Source of the DNA: Trichobilharzia regenti
Taxonomy: Eukaryota > Platyhelminthes > Trematoda > Strigeidida > Schistosomatidae
Length of the DNA stretch: 64,000 nt
NCBI GenBank assembly: GCA_944472135.2
Contig: OX235263.1
Span: 33,843,379 to 33,907,378, forward strand
Direction: 5' to 3'
The position numbers and the translations under genes are program-made. Positions 20,641 through 31,524 of the stretch are shown one piece after another. The notes beneath the pieces were generated by a model. It was given only the letters and a program-made list of their open reading frames with translations. It did not search any database and had not been told where the DNA came from. Every line of letters starts with the position of its first letter. Positions within the stretch are counted from its first letter, which is position 1.

Positions 20641-21725
20641 AAGATTACATATAAACAATGGGAAAATGTCACGCCTAAATTTACGTATGGTCCGTATTCA
20701 TCCTCTACAGACGACAAACAACCATTGTTAGTCCCTATGGGATTAAGCAACTGAATCTTTCTGCATCATAAAATATTTCCAATAAAATATAAAGAAAGCA
20801 TTTTCTGAATATTTTAATTGTTGATGATTGTAATGATTGTTAAAACCAGTCTGCCACTTTTTTATCTACTCTCTGAGTCAATCATTCTTTTTATAAAAAA
20901 TGTAATGCTTTGTTAGAGTTGTTACCCTTTAGACAAAACACTTCACCTACATTTATATTTTATCATTTTTCTGTCTTTTACTGAAGTCATGTTTTTTGTG
21001 AATCGCGTACATCTTCGTCCACTTCATAAAGACTTTTTTTTATTCGCCATAATCAAATAAATGTCCACACACAAAAAAAATTTACCCATGTGTTCATTCC
21101 GAGATGAAGACAGGAAGCTAGAATATTTGGAAAAGAACTCAAGAATACTGTGAAACAGCCACTGTTGTCGAACTATTCCAGCAAATTTTCGTTAATTAAG
21201 TCTAGAAAAGTTTGATGATGTAATCACCTCTCATATGTATATATAAATATGTATATTTCCGCTTTATTAATTCTTTATCGAATTCCTTGAATTGTTCTGA
21301 AGTCACTAGTGAAGGTAATTAGATGAACACTTTTTGAATTAGATGAGTGGTTTTAAGTTAATTTGATTGGTGAAAAAAAAACAATTAGACAGATGTTTTC
21401 TTACAACGTTGAGTTATGAAATCATTACTGACTTATTTTGTTTCTTGCAAACATGTTTCACTAATTAGACTGAGAATTTTGAATAATAGTTACGCGTTTT
21501 CTTTCTGTTATGAGACACTTATATACTGAAACAGGTCACTTTCCTTTCATTTGCTTGGAAATATTTGAAATTATCTTCTTAGGACGATTTCTTTTGAACC
21601 TCTATTGAAACCTTATTAATGAAAATTGAAAATAGTTGTTAACTGGTAAAGATTTCTACATGAAATGGAGAATTTTTATATGAACTGCAAATCTATGAGT
21701 TATGTATGTCCAAAACAAGTTCACT
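20641..21725. other. AT-rich stretch with nothing recognised
   Basis: No domain-bearing frame or clear repeat. Confidence 0.45.
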
Positions 21726-21729
21726 TTTA

Positions 21730-22985
21730 TTATTATTATATTCTTTAATTCCTAGAGGAACATAGGGCTTCAGCTGCACGTCAACATTGCCTTCGGTATT
21801 CTGCCAACTTTTTCACCCCGCTCCAAGTCTGCCCACAGCCTTTCATCTCCTCTTCACATGACCTCCTTCAAATCACCCTTGCACTGACGACCAAATCGCC
21901 GCTTCCCTTTCGGGTTCCACTCGATCCATGGCTTGTCTAGTGATGTCACTTGATGGTTTCCTCAGTGTATGGCCAGCCAATCCATCTCCATTTCTTCCTG
22001 CCCATATGTTGCACAATCGGTTCCTGGTTGGTTCGCTCATTGCCAGAGATCCCTGTTTCTGATCTTTTCTGATCTTGAGCGAAGACAACTGTTGATGAAG
22101 GTCTGAAGTTTGTTTGAGGTGCTCTGTATGACTCGCCAAGTCTCTGATCCGTACAGAAAGTAGCACTGACTTTACATTGAAGTTGAAAATCCGGATCTTA
22201 TTTTTGATGTTGAGTGCTGTTGACCTCCACACAGATTTGGGAGTAATGAAAGCTTGTCTTGCTTTTCCGATTCTGGCTTTCATATCCTCGTCAGTTCCAC
22301 CTGTAGTTGAAACGGTGCTTCCTAGGTAGGTAAAGGAGGTTGTTTCTTTCAGGTTCTTCCCATTTATGCCGGCTGACTCTCGTCTGTTGTTGTTGTTGCT
22401 GTTGGTGTTGGCCAGGAATCTTCATCACCTCTATTTTATCTATGTTCACTTGAAGTCCTGTCTTTGATGCTTCTTCTGCCAACTTGTTACTTTTCACTTG
22501 CATATCTTCCACTTTGTGGGAAATCAGACATATATCATCATGGGCGAAGTCCAGATCCTGCACGTTTTTTGTGTGAGTTCATTTTATGCCTGTTTCCTCA
22601 TTGCCCGTTGTCTGTCGCATTATCTAATCTACTGCAATCAGAAGATCATTGGTGATAGTAGACAGCCTTGTCTCACTCCCATCCTCACTTCGAAGGCTTC
22701 CGTGAGTTTCCCGTTGTAGATTACTTGGCATGCAGCATTGTCGTATAACTGTTGGTGAGATGTATAATTGTCGATGGGACCGCATAGTAGCGAAGTAGTT
22801 GCCAAATCACCTCTCAATCGACGCTGTCGAAGGCCTTTTCAAAGTCGATGAAGTTGAGTGAGGTAGAGAGGTGACTGCAATTCCAAGCTTTGTTCAATGA
22901 TGATCCGTAAAGTGGTGATTTGATCAATACATGATTTGTTTCTCCTGAATCCGGCATGTTCCGGTCAAAGTTTTTCATCTAGGGC
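21730..22985 (-). mobile_element. RTE/SR2-like LINE, 3' third, best minus-strand copy
   Basis: The minus strand encodes the end of the RT polyprotein. A FEKAFDSVD-like region near 22850 is followed by LDFAHDDICLISHKVEDMQ in 22563-22291, where the catalytic FADD has an inserted H. RIGKARQAFITPKSVWRSTA and KNKIRIFNFNVKSVLL in 22283-21873, then HTLRKPSSDITRQAMD, complete the C-terminal block. The tail reads GAAGCCCTATGTTCCTCTAG plus ATA repeats, a different tail subtype from 7440-7500. The 5' end abuts a PLE at about 22990. Confidence 0.85.
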
Positions 22986-22999
22986 TTGTTGACGTTGTT

Positions 23000-24640
23000 G
23001 ATGACGTTTCAAAATCAAAAGAAGGTAAAATCAAACTTAACAACATCCGAAAGACTAGCTCTAAATAGTCTAAAACAGGATAAAAACGTTGTCATCGCAA
23101 ACCTGACAAAGGAAACGCCACAGTAGTTTTGGATAAATCTGACTATATCAGGAAAGTCACTGAGCATATTAGGACGGGTCCATATAAAGAAATTAAGAAG
23201 CCTGTAGTACAACGATGATAAGGTTAAAAAATCTACAGCGGAATTAATACGCAGAATGAAGCCATCACTGGGTGAGTCAAAATGGTTCATTTTAGTGTCT
23301 AAAACTATTAATGCTAGTAGAATGTAGATTTCAGAAATACCCCTACTTATGAATTATCAAAACACGTAGCTCTAATATTAGGCCACATTAGAAATCGTTC
23401 AAACTCTAGATTAACTAATTCATATGAAATGAAAAATAAACTAAATGACATTCAACTAGAGACTGATGAACCAATGGTAAGTTTTGATATAACTAGTCTT
23501 TATACTAATAAACCAATCAATATGGCCTTATAAGCGGTTAAAAAAGAATTAACTGCGGATCCTGAACTCAATCATAGGACAAAGCTGCCCATTGAACAAA
23601 TTATTTTAGGGATTCAATTATGCCTCACATCTACTATCTTTAAATCCTAAGGTAAAATATATAGACAAACAGAAGGTGTAGCAATGGGATCACCAGTATT
23701 CCCTATTGTAGCAGACATATTTATGGACAGCTGGGAAAGTAGTGCTCCTAGTACGTTCAATCCTACTCCAAAAATATGGTGGAGATATGTGGATGACACT
23801 TTCACAGTGTTAAAAACAGAACATATCTCATTCTAGCTTCTTTACACATATAAACTCACCAGTAGAGGGAATACAGTTTACATTTGAATCAGAAAATGAA
23901 CAAGGAGAATTAGGTATGTTAGATTGTAAGATAAAAAGAATAGAAGAAGGCAAACTACACACTAGTGTTTATAGAAAACCAACGCATTCTAATAGATATT
24001 TAGACTTTAATTCATCTCATCCGTTAACTGTTAAGGCAGGCTTAGTTAAGTGTTCAACAAACCGAGCAGTAGCACTAAGCAGTACAAGAAAAGACCTAAA
24101 TGATGAAATGAAACAAATAGAAGAAGCGTTGGTATCAAACAACTATCCTATAAAATTCATTTGGAGGATCCATAAAGGTCAAAAGCGAAATAAAAATAGG
24201 GGGAAACTAATAATGATAATGATAACATAAATAAGAGGAAATATAAGTCATCCACTGTTATACCATATAAGGAGGGGACATCTGAGACCCTAAGTAGGAT
24301 TCCTAATGAAGCGGGAATAAGGGTATCATTCTAACCTACAAATCAACTCAGAGGCTATCTCTGTAGTGTAAAAGACCTGCTGAACCCGATTAAACCAAAC
24401 AATATGATTTACAAAATATCTTGCAATGACTGTGAGGTCAAGTAGGTGGACAGCGAGAGAGATTGATTACTGAATGCTGGTTCATTGAGTCTACACCCAA
24501 CACATGCAACAGAAATGACTCAATGCAAATACCAGAGATATAGAAGATATTATTACCACCAGTCAAATCAGAGGAGGATAATAAATGATCTTAAAATTCT
24601 ATTTCAAATCAAGTACATCATAAAATTCTAACAAGTTACT
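23000..24640 (+). mobile_element. Penelope-like element with RT and GIY-YIG remnants
   Basis: With frame changes the plus strand reads NATVVLDKSDYIRKVTEHIR (about 23110-23170) and MVSFDITSLYTN (motif A, near 23476). EGVAMGSPVFPIVADIFMDS (motif B region, near 23670) and WWRYVDDTFTVL (catalytic YVDD, near 23778) follow. An open stretch 23916-24230 begins LDCKIKRIEEGKLHTSVYRK and contains NNYPIKFIWRIHKG. NMIYKISCNDCEV near 24400 is the start of the GIY-YIG endonuclease. PLEs prime reverse transcription on chromosomal DNA. At least four shifts or stops make this copy inactive. Confidence 0.88.
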
Positions 24641-24814
24641 TATTTATTTTACTATAAAAACACTCCTCTTATTTCCCATCTGATTGTATTCCATCGATAA
24701 CACTGGTATTATTATTTCTGAATGTACACTATCCTTTATTGATTTTTATTCAAATGTCTAATCATTTACTTTTACTCATGTTTATAATTGAAGCAAGAAA
24801 GTTGTGTGAGTGAC

Positions 24815-24861
24815 TTGATATGATTATGAGCAGTAGTTTGTGTTCGAAACGTGGTCATCAG
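24815..24861 (+). ncRNA. PLE-end hammerhead-like motif, AUGAUUA variant
   Basis: Stem I is TTGAT/ATCAG. The 7-base core position reads ATGATTA, followed by an extra T and stem II GAGCA/TGTTC. GAAA is followed by stem III AC-GTG-GT with a three-base loop, and C is the cleavage-site base. It follows the PLE at 23000-24640 and recurs at 25896, 29206 and 37751. The core differs from CTGANGA at the two positions that normally pair, so activity is uncertain. Confidence 0.5.
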
Positions 24862-25189
24862 TTAATATTACTGTACAACACACTGTGAAACTTCATCAAA
24901 ATAAAATCTTATCCATAATGTAGTTATACTCTACCACATTGACCAAGTTTTATACTTGTATTATTAAAGTAGGATTTACAAAATCTCAACTTATATGGAT
25001 AACAACTTAATCAATTTTCCTCAGCGTGGGTTATTTTTGCATGATCAAGTTGGCCAATTGGTAAAGATAACAAAACCAGGTGAAGATTGTTGGATTTGAT
25101 AAGTGTGTAAAATTATGAAAGCAGTGTCTGTTTATATAATGAAATTGATTATCATATTTGTGTTGACTTTGTCATTTCATGGAGGAGGG

Positions 25190-25790
25190 AGGTGTTGTAA
25201 CCAAGTCAGATTCTGTTTTAGTCCATCATTCATATTCAGTTCAGACAATTTGAATTCCATTTGATATGAAGTGCTTCTGATGATATCAGTCGTTCTTTGT
25301 GATTTCTGGAGTTTTTCTGGATTAATTCAATATTGTCCAAATCAACTTTGTGGCCTGATTCTATCGCGTGTAGACCTATGGCCGGCTGATGATTATCAAG
25401 CTTTCATAGTTCAGTTGAATTTCTCGGTGGACGAACAGAGATGCTCTACGGTGTTCATTTCTTCTGATTTTGATTTCTCTCTGGCAATGTTTGTCCGATG
25501 TATACCGCATCACATTCCAATCATTTTATTTTATAGACACAATTAGATAGAGTATCCTTAGCGATTTGGTCTTTATATAGACAAGGTTGTTTCGCAGAGT
25601 ATCTGATGTTTTGAATAAAACTCTGATGTCCTGCTTATTGAGTACTTTTCTTATATCGCCTTTACCAATTGGCCAACTTGACAACGCGAAAATGACCCTA
25701 TGCTGTGGAACGATGATTAAGGTGTTACCTATGTAAGCTGATATTTTGTAAATTCCGGTTGAATAATGCTTTGATAACACTATTAGCAGA
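25190..25790 (-). mobile_element. Penelope-like element, GIY-YIG end
   Basis: The minus strand reads GKGDIRKVLNKQDIRVLFKT and NCVYKIK (GIY half). After a frame change CDAVYIGQTLPE (YIG half) follows, then GHKVDLDNIELIQKNSRNHK. These are the endonuclease and C-terminal region of a PLE whose RT domain is missing. Confidence 0.8.
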
Positions 25791-25864
25791 ATTAAATATC
25801 GAAACGTCAGTAAAACAATATGGTAAACTTTTGTTTTGATAAAGTCTCACAGTGTTATATAGCA

Positions 25865-25939
25865 TGTTTACTGATGACGTTTCGAGCACAATACCTTGAT
25901 ATGATTATGAGCAATAAATTCTGCTCGAAACGTCATCAG
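25865..25939. ncRNA. Inverted pair of PLE-end hammerhead-like motifs
   Basis: The plus-strand motif 25896-25939 has stem I TTGAT/ATCAG, ATGATTA, T, stem II GAGCA/TGCTC, GAAA, a self-complementary ACGT as stem III, and C. Its 3' half is mirrored on the minus strand at 25866-25888, giving a 23-base inverted repeat around 25889-25915. Two PLE 3' ends probably meet here in opposite orientation. Confidence 0.5.
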
Positions 25940-25992
25940 TAAACATTACTGTTTTTTGATGTGGTTTTGTTCTCTGAGCTGGATGGTTAGTT

Positions 25993-26034
25993 TGCGAAGC
26001 TTTCATCGCCCTACTGGGTGACATCTTCAGCGCA
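25993..26034 (-). ncRNA. PLE-type minimal hammerhead, intact core
   Basis: On the minus strand stem I is TGCG/CGCA, the core CTGAAGA with an extra T, and stem II GTCACCC/GGGCGAT with loop AGTA (one mismatch). GAAA is followed by self-complementary AGCT as stem III and T as the cleavage-site base. It sits just downstream of the PLE GIY-YIG region at 26060-26500 on the same strand. Confidence 0.75.
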
Positions 26035-26059
26035 TACTTCAATTTGAAGTGAGCTTTTA

Positions 26060-26500
26060 GGTTTCTACACGAGTTTATTAATCATTCCTCCTGGCGACCT
26101 CGGACGTGATTGGTTGTTTATGTGTAATTTCACACCTTCTAGGTTACTTGTGTTGGAACTGATTGTTTCTGTGACTTGAACTTTGACCCTTTGTGTGTGA
26201 AGTTTCTTTCTTATTGGTTGATAAATTTTGTCTATCTCGATGTGTCTATTGATTGATGATTCACTGGAATGCCAAGCTTCCAAAAATTCTCTAGCATTCT
26301 TGTTATTTCCATTGTCTAATATTTGAACGTTGTCCCAGTCGAATTGATGTCCGTGGTTGTCTGTGTGTAGTGAAATGAGGGAGTGTATATCATGTCTTTT
26401 GACGGCTAGCTTATGTTCGTGGATACGAAGACGGAGGGGACGTCCCCCTTGAAATGAGGCTGACTTAACGCTTAACAGCTGATTTGTTTTGAGCATTACT
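26060..26500 (-). mobile_element. Penelope-like element, C-terminal endonuclease region
   Basis: An uninterrupted 143-codon minus-strand frame (26496-26065) holds RLRIHEHKLAVKRHDIHSLI, then GHQFDWDNVQILDNGNNKNA and REFLEAWHSSESSINRHIEI. This is the last part of the GIY-YIG domain and the PLE C-terminus, ending about 30 bases before the PLE-type hammerhead. The N-terminal RT part is missing. The open frame suggests it is younger than other PLE copies here. Confidence 0.85.
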
Positions 26501-26814
26501 TGTTGAGCCTTTTCAGTATTGTCACTGAAGTATACTTTCCCATTGATAAATTTGAGAATAAAACTGCCTAAATCACTTGTAAATCATGCGACGGTTACTC
26601 AGATATATAAAATGTATTTGTCATTTATTTTAAGGAACATATCCATGCTTGATTGATTTTTTCAGATGTAACTGATGCGAACAAACATAATTTGCCTTAT
26701 GTTTTTGAGAATGTCATGAAGAATAAAACTACTTTTCAAAACGCTCTTTTAACATCTTTGAGTGAATGATTTCACTAATAACTTCAAAGACTACCGTACA
26801 TAGAGTTAACAGAA

Positions 26815-27160
26815 ATGATGAAGATTCCTTGTCAACAGCAACAGCGACAACCCACAGCAAACAACAATCAGCATAATTGGGAGGTCAACAGAACTCAGCA
26901 TGAAAAATAATATCCGGATTTTCAACTTTATTGTGAAGTCAGTGCTCATTACCATACGCGCGTCACGAAAGGTACTTCGGACAAACTACAGAATTTCATC
27001 AACAGCTGTCTTCGCTCAATACTACTCAAGATCGGAGGAGGTGATGTGAATAGGAGATGAAAGTATGTGGTCAGAAGTGGAGCCAAGTGAAAGCGTTAAC
27101 CGAGATCTGGGTGCGCTGGAGGCGCACGGCTTAAACCCTATGTTCCTCTATTCAAAAGAC
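26815..27160 (+). mobile_element. RTE/SR2-like LINE fragment, 3' end
   Basis: Plus-strand homology to the LINE C-terminal region: ATGATGAAGATTCCTTGTCA, CAACAGCAACAGCGACAA, the NNIRIFNFIVKSVLITI block, and a tail at AAACCCTATGTTCCTCTATT. Internally deleted. Confidence 0.75.
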
Positions 27161-27164
27161 TACT

Positions 27165-27690
27165 TATAGTTTGTTTATTTGTTAGCATTCTGATTATAAC
27201 ATAAATACAATGATCGAAAGTCACATAAAGGCAGTAGGCCAACAGTAAAATTCATAAATGAATAAGTCCTGTTGTAATTTAAAAGAATAATTCGAGAGAA
27301 TAGGCGAACTGAACTGGTCCACTCTAAGTGCATTAGTCTGGAAGATACACATACCTTTATAGAGTTGCACAAATATGGAAATATATATATTATGCGAATA
27401 AAAGCAGGCAACAAACTGAATCCCTGTTAGGTGATTAGTATCATTTCACAAGGCTGACAAATGAATTAACACGGAATAACATTCTGACAGATTATCCCGG
27501 TTCAGCTAGTGTAAAAGTTTAAAAAACGTTTCATTGTATTTATTAATGTATTGACATGATGTATTGTGATTATCACAGATGTCAATCACACTTTGCTCTG
27601 CACTACTTTAGTTCAATAAATACTAAGTGACAGTTTCTGTCGCCGAACTAATAAAAATTACTCTGAATTGGTTAGCAGCGTGAAAATTTG
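27165..27690. other. Stretch with nothing recognised
   Basis: The minus-strand frame 27175-27414 has no known domain. Confidence 0.4.
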
Positions 27691-29260
27691 CATATAAACT
27701 CAATAGTGAATGGAATCCAACTCAAAAGTGAGTTGGAAAACGAACACAGTGATTTGGTCATCCTAGACTGTAATATAGATCGAAACAAGATAGTGGGTTA
27801 GATACTAGCATTTATGGGAAACCGATACACGTTATAAATGCTTAGACCTTGAGTAATCCCATCTAGAATTGGTGAAAATAGGTTTAGCTAAATGACTACA
27901 TAATCAGGTCAGGAGCTCAACTAATAGGCCTGAACATTTAAATAATGAAATCAAATAAATGAGAAAATATTTAGAAATGTATGAAGACTCATAGGGAAAT
28001 TGAACATATACCCAACAGCAGTCGCAAAGTATATATATATATATATAGTGCGTCGGTGGCACAGCGGTTAGGACTCTCGCCGACCATGCACATGGTCCGA
28101 GGTTCGATCCCCTACCGACGCACACCCGATATCTATGGTCTGCCTGCAAAATTTGGGCTACCGATATCCATGCTGAAAATTCCATACTTGTACAAAAAAT
28201 ATGGTCTGGAATAAAGCTGTAAATAAAAAAAATTCATCCAAAATCATCTGCTAAGTCAAAAGAAGCCTCCCGAAATCTCTGAGCTTCCGTATACTTTGCA
28301 TTGCAAAGGAGGCCTTAGTGATCCGGCTAGAAAACCTAGATTTATGAACACAGAGGAAACGTCTCCACCCTTCCTTCTACCTTGGGTATAATTCCAAGTT
28401 TGACTACTTTGTTAATAAGGCTTTTTATTTGAAGGTATGTACGACTTCTTAGTAACATTCATTTCTTAATGTTACTATTATATAATTTATTTTATACATG
28501 TGTCTTCATCCTCCTTCATTAACATCCCATTTTTCTGTTTGAAAATCGTGATCTACACACAGAAAAATAATTATAAATAAATATTAATGAACAGTTAAGT
28601 GAATGAATTCGCTGGAAAGAGACTCTTCGCTGAAATTTATCATTCTTGTATTCATGTGTGAATGGGTATTTTCCCTAGAGAAAAGATTAGCTGTGAAAAT
28701 GATGAAAATAGCATATATAAATATATAATTTTAAGCCTCTGTATTACCACCTCATTAAGAAGGAACATCAGAGACTTTACATAGGATTCTCAATGATTCT
28801 AGAACCAGAAAGGCATTTAAACCAACCAAATCTTTCGGAGATAAGAGTTTTCGGTTTAAGATCCAACTGAAAAAAAGGAATATAATTTACCAAATATCGT
28901 GTAACGACTATGTGATCAAATACATGGGTCAAACCAGTAGATCAGGGCAATTAGATTATTGGAATTTAGCTAGGGCTAGAATGACTAACCCTGCAAAGAT
29001 AAATAGCCCAGAAAGAAACCTAGTAATACGATTAAGTGGTTCGAGAATCTAATCACTGAATCTTTTCCTGTCGATTCAACACCGTTCACATGCAGTCGAA
29101 ATGACGCAACGTCTTTACCGGAGATATGGATATTAGCGACAAACAACAAGGGAAAGAGAGAGAGAATTACACATTTAAAACAAATTATGAAGATGTTTGA
29201 CTAAACTGATATGATTATGAGCAGTAAGCCGTACTCGAAACTTCAGCCACTTATTAATAC
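27690..29260 (+). mobile_element. Penelope-like element split by a family C SINE
   Basis: From 27700 the plus strand reads VNGIQLKSELENEHSDLVIL and LDCNIDRNK, the region after RT motif C in PLEs. The family C SINE at 28044-28240 interrupts it. From 28740 it resumes with EGTSETLHRILNDSRTR, then IIYQISCNDYVIKYMGQTSR, both halves of the GIY-YIG fold in one frame. It ends near 29250 in a decayed AUGAUUA-type motif (29206-29248), where a solo LTR has inserted. Confidence 0.8.
28044..28240 (+). mobile_element. Family C tRNA-SINE inserted in a PLE
   Basis: A TA run leads into GTGCGTCGGTGGCACAGCGG, the B box GAGGTTCGATCCCC and its closing stem CCGACGCAC. The body GATATCTATGGTCTGCCTGC, AATTTGGGCTACCGATAT and tail GGAATAAAGCTGTAAAT plus an A-rich end follow. 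Nearly complete. Confidence 0.85.
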
Positions 29261-29603
29261 TTTAACGACAGAAGACAAGCGCCAGGCAACAGATCGTTTA
29301 TTGAGAAAATCAACAGATTTTTATATACATTATTATTCTTTATTTTAGCAGAGAAGCAATGTCTTCTGACTGGTTGTTTTCTTGCTGAAAATTTATTCTA
29401 TACTACTTGTGATGGTTCTTCAGAAAGTTAAGCTATATATTTGCGAATCCTATTTGCACACGTTAAGTCTTCTGTGATTGGTCAGTGAGTTCTTCAAGGT
29501 TAAGCTTTGTTATTATTTTCCTCATGACCTCGGTTCGGGACGTAATTACTGACGTAAATAGCTGTCTACGATTTTAGCTCGTTCGCAGCCAGCTCTCACC
29601 ACA
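29261..29603. mobile_element. Solo LTR (1 of 3)
   Basis: 343 bases, related along its length to 30412-30751 and 62323-62666. It starts TTTAACGACAGAAGACAAG (TGTAAC in the others), contains CAACAGATCGTTTATTG and ends CTCTCACCACA. ATAC flanks both sides (29257-29260 and 29604-29607) as a 4 bp target duplication. Length and 4 bp duplications fit a Ty3/gypsy LTR, possibly the schistosome Boudicca type, a family name I cannot confirm. No internal region is present. Confidence 0.8.
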
Positions 29604-29607
29604 ATAC

Positions 29608-30411
29608 TACATAACTACGAATTATTTCAAATAAACCTATCTAATATGGAATTACACATTCCACCACAGTGCCCAAGTTCTACATTTATAATAAAATTTA
29701 CTAACATATGAGTAAAGAGATGCATTAAGTTATTATTCCTAAACCATGTGCTGAACTATCGGTTGAATACATAAATGTTATTCCTGGTTAGATATAAACT
29801 TCAGTACGCAAAAAATTACTACCGAAACAAATATCACTGTTAATTAATTATGACAGAAAAATGAATACATGAAAAATTGGAATGAAGGCCGCTATAAATT
29901 ACGTGTGATTGTACATCTGACTGTCAAGTGAATTATACAAAATCTCTTCATTGGGATTATAAATAATCTGAAGATTTTTTAAGAAGCATTAAGATCGATC
30001 ATTATATATATATTATTCAGTAATACTAATATGTTTTACAGAAATAGAACAGATAATTCTGAATGCTTGTCAGTGTTTATGAGGTAGAGATATTCATGAA
30101 TCTATGTTTCAGTAGAAGTACGAAATTGTGGTAGGTCTTTTTAATTGGCAAGCATAAACACGATGAAATGTGACGTGCTAAATGTACTTCTTACTTTAAA
30201 GCCTAATCACATTTGTCCTGCTGTAGAGTAACAATCAGATTAGTGGCACATTTACAACCAAAATCTACACGAAAATATAGAATTCAGGTTGACTTCACAC
30301 TTAACGAAATTTAAACAAATGTAATGCTAACTGCATATTCTGATGCAAAGATTTAGTGTTATAGCAAGCAATGACTAATCTAACCTACTGTCAGACAAAA
30401 TAAAGTACTTT
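29608..30411. other. AT-rich stretch with nothing recognised
   Basis: No domain-bearing frame or clear repeat. Confidence 0.45.
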
Positions 30412-30751
30412 TGTAACCACAGAAGGCAAGGGCCAGGCAACAGATCGTTTATTAAAAGAATCAAAAGATTTTTATGAACACTATTGTTAGCGTTATTGTT
30501 AACAGACAATCAAAGTATTCTGATTGAATGTTTTCTTACTGAAGGTTATTCTGTACTACTTGTGACAATTTCTCAGAAAGTTAAGCCATATATCTGCAAA
30601 ACCTGTTTGCACATGTTAAGTCTCCTTTGATTGGTTGTTCAGCTTCCCAAGGCTAAGCTTTGTCATTGTTTTTCTCATGACCCCGATTCGGAACGTAACA
30701 TTGACGTAAATTGTTGTCTACAATTTAGGCTTGCAGACAGCTGTCACTACA
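30412..30751. mobile_element. Solo LTR (2 of 3)
   Basis: 340 bases from TGTAACCACAGAAGGCAAGG to GCTGTCACTACA, with intact TG and CA ends and CTTT on both sides (30408-30411 and 30752-30755). Same family and orientation as 29261-29603. Confidence 0.85.
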
Positions 30752-30755
30752 CTTT

Positions 30756-31284
30756 AAATTTGTATAATATTCATTTAATTTTGATAACATAGACTGTCTG
30801 CTTAATCTAGTCACAATTTATATATGCATTCAGATGTGTGAATTAACAGTCTTATTATTATGCGCTTTTCGCCTACACTGTGCATCATTCTTCGGATGTT
30901 TGATTATCATTTATAGACCTAATCCTTCATTATTTGTCTTCGTTCTGTTTACTCTGTAGTTTAAATGCTCCTCCTTGTAGTGGTGCGGTAATATTGATAC
31001 TGTTTTGCTATTTTACGACTGTGATATCTCATTGAGTGAATCAGGTCATTCTCAACTCAGACCATCAGCAGGCATTGTTTGATGTTTTTCTCACTGACAG
31101 AGTTTTGATCCCACCTTGTTGGAGATGCTCTCCTTGATTCTCAGATACTCCTTATGTTCATTTTGGTTAAATAATTTTATTTCGTAGTACTAGTTTTGTA
31201 CTCGGGAAGAAACTGGGTTTGCGCAGCTGCCTAAAGACGTTACTGGGGTAATTTCGCGTTCTGTTACAACTGTCTTTTTACTAT
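30756..31284. other. Stretch with nothing recognised
   Basis: No domain-bearing frame or clear repeat. Confidence 0.4.
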
Positions 31285-31520
31285 CGTCGGTGGTTTAGCA
31301 GTTAAATGTTTGCCAACCACGCAGTTGGCCTGGGGTTTGACCCACGGTCAACGCACTTCTTAACCTCGCTATGGCGGTAATAGGACTGGTAAAGAGGGAT
31401 CGCTAGAAACAGAGTTAACAACCCCACTCAGGAGAAATAAAAGCCTCTGCTACCGAAATTTCCAAGCGATAGTCTGAAGCCCAATGTTCCACTGCTTACA
31501 TAAGGGAATAAAACGAAAAT
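31285..31520 (+). mobile_element. Family D tRNA-SINE with LINE-like tail
   Basis: Head GTCGGTGGTTTAGCAGTTAA, B box GGGGTTTGACCC, body ACTGGTAAAGAGGGA and CCTCTGCTACCGAAATTTCC. The tail AGCCCAATGTTCCACTGC and AAGGGAATAAAA has the same shape as LINE 3' ends in this window. Confidence 0.8.
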
Positions 31521-31524
31521 GCAT

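Noticed and set aside
22385..22410. Polyglutamine-like tract as a coding repeat
   Set aside because: It is the CAA/CAG-rich linker of the LINE seen in several copies and not a host protein.
25271..25546. Plus-strand 91-codon frame
   Set aside because: It is the antisense shadow of the PLE endonuclease region on the minus strand.
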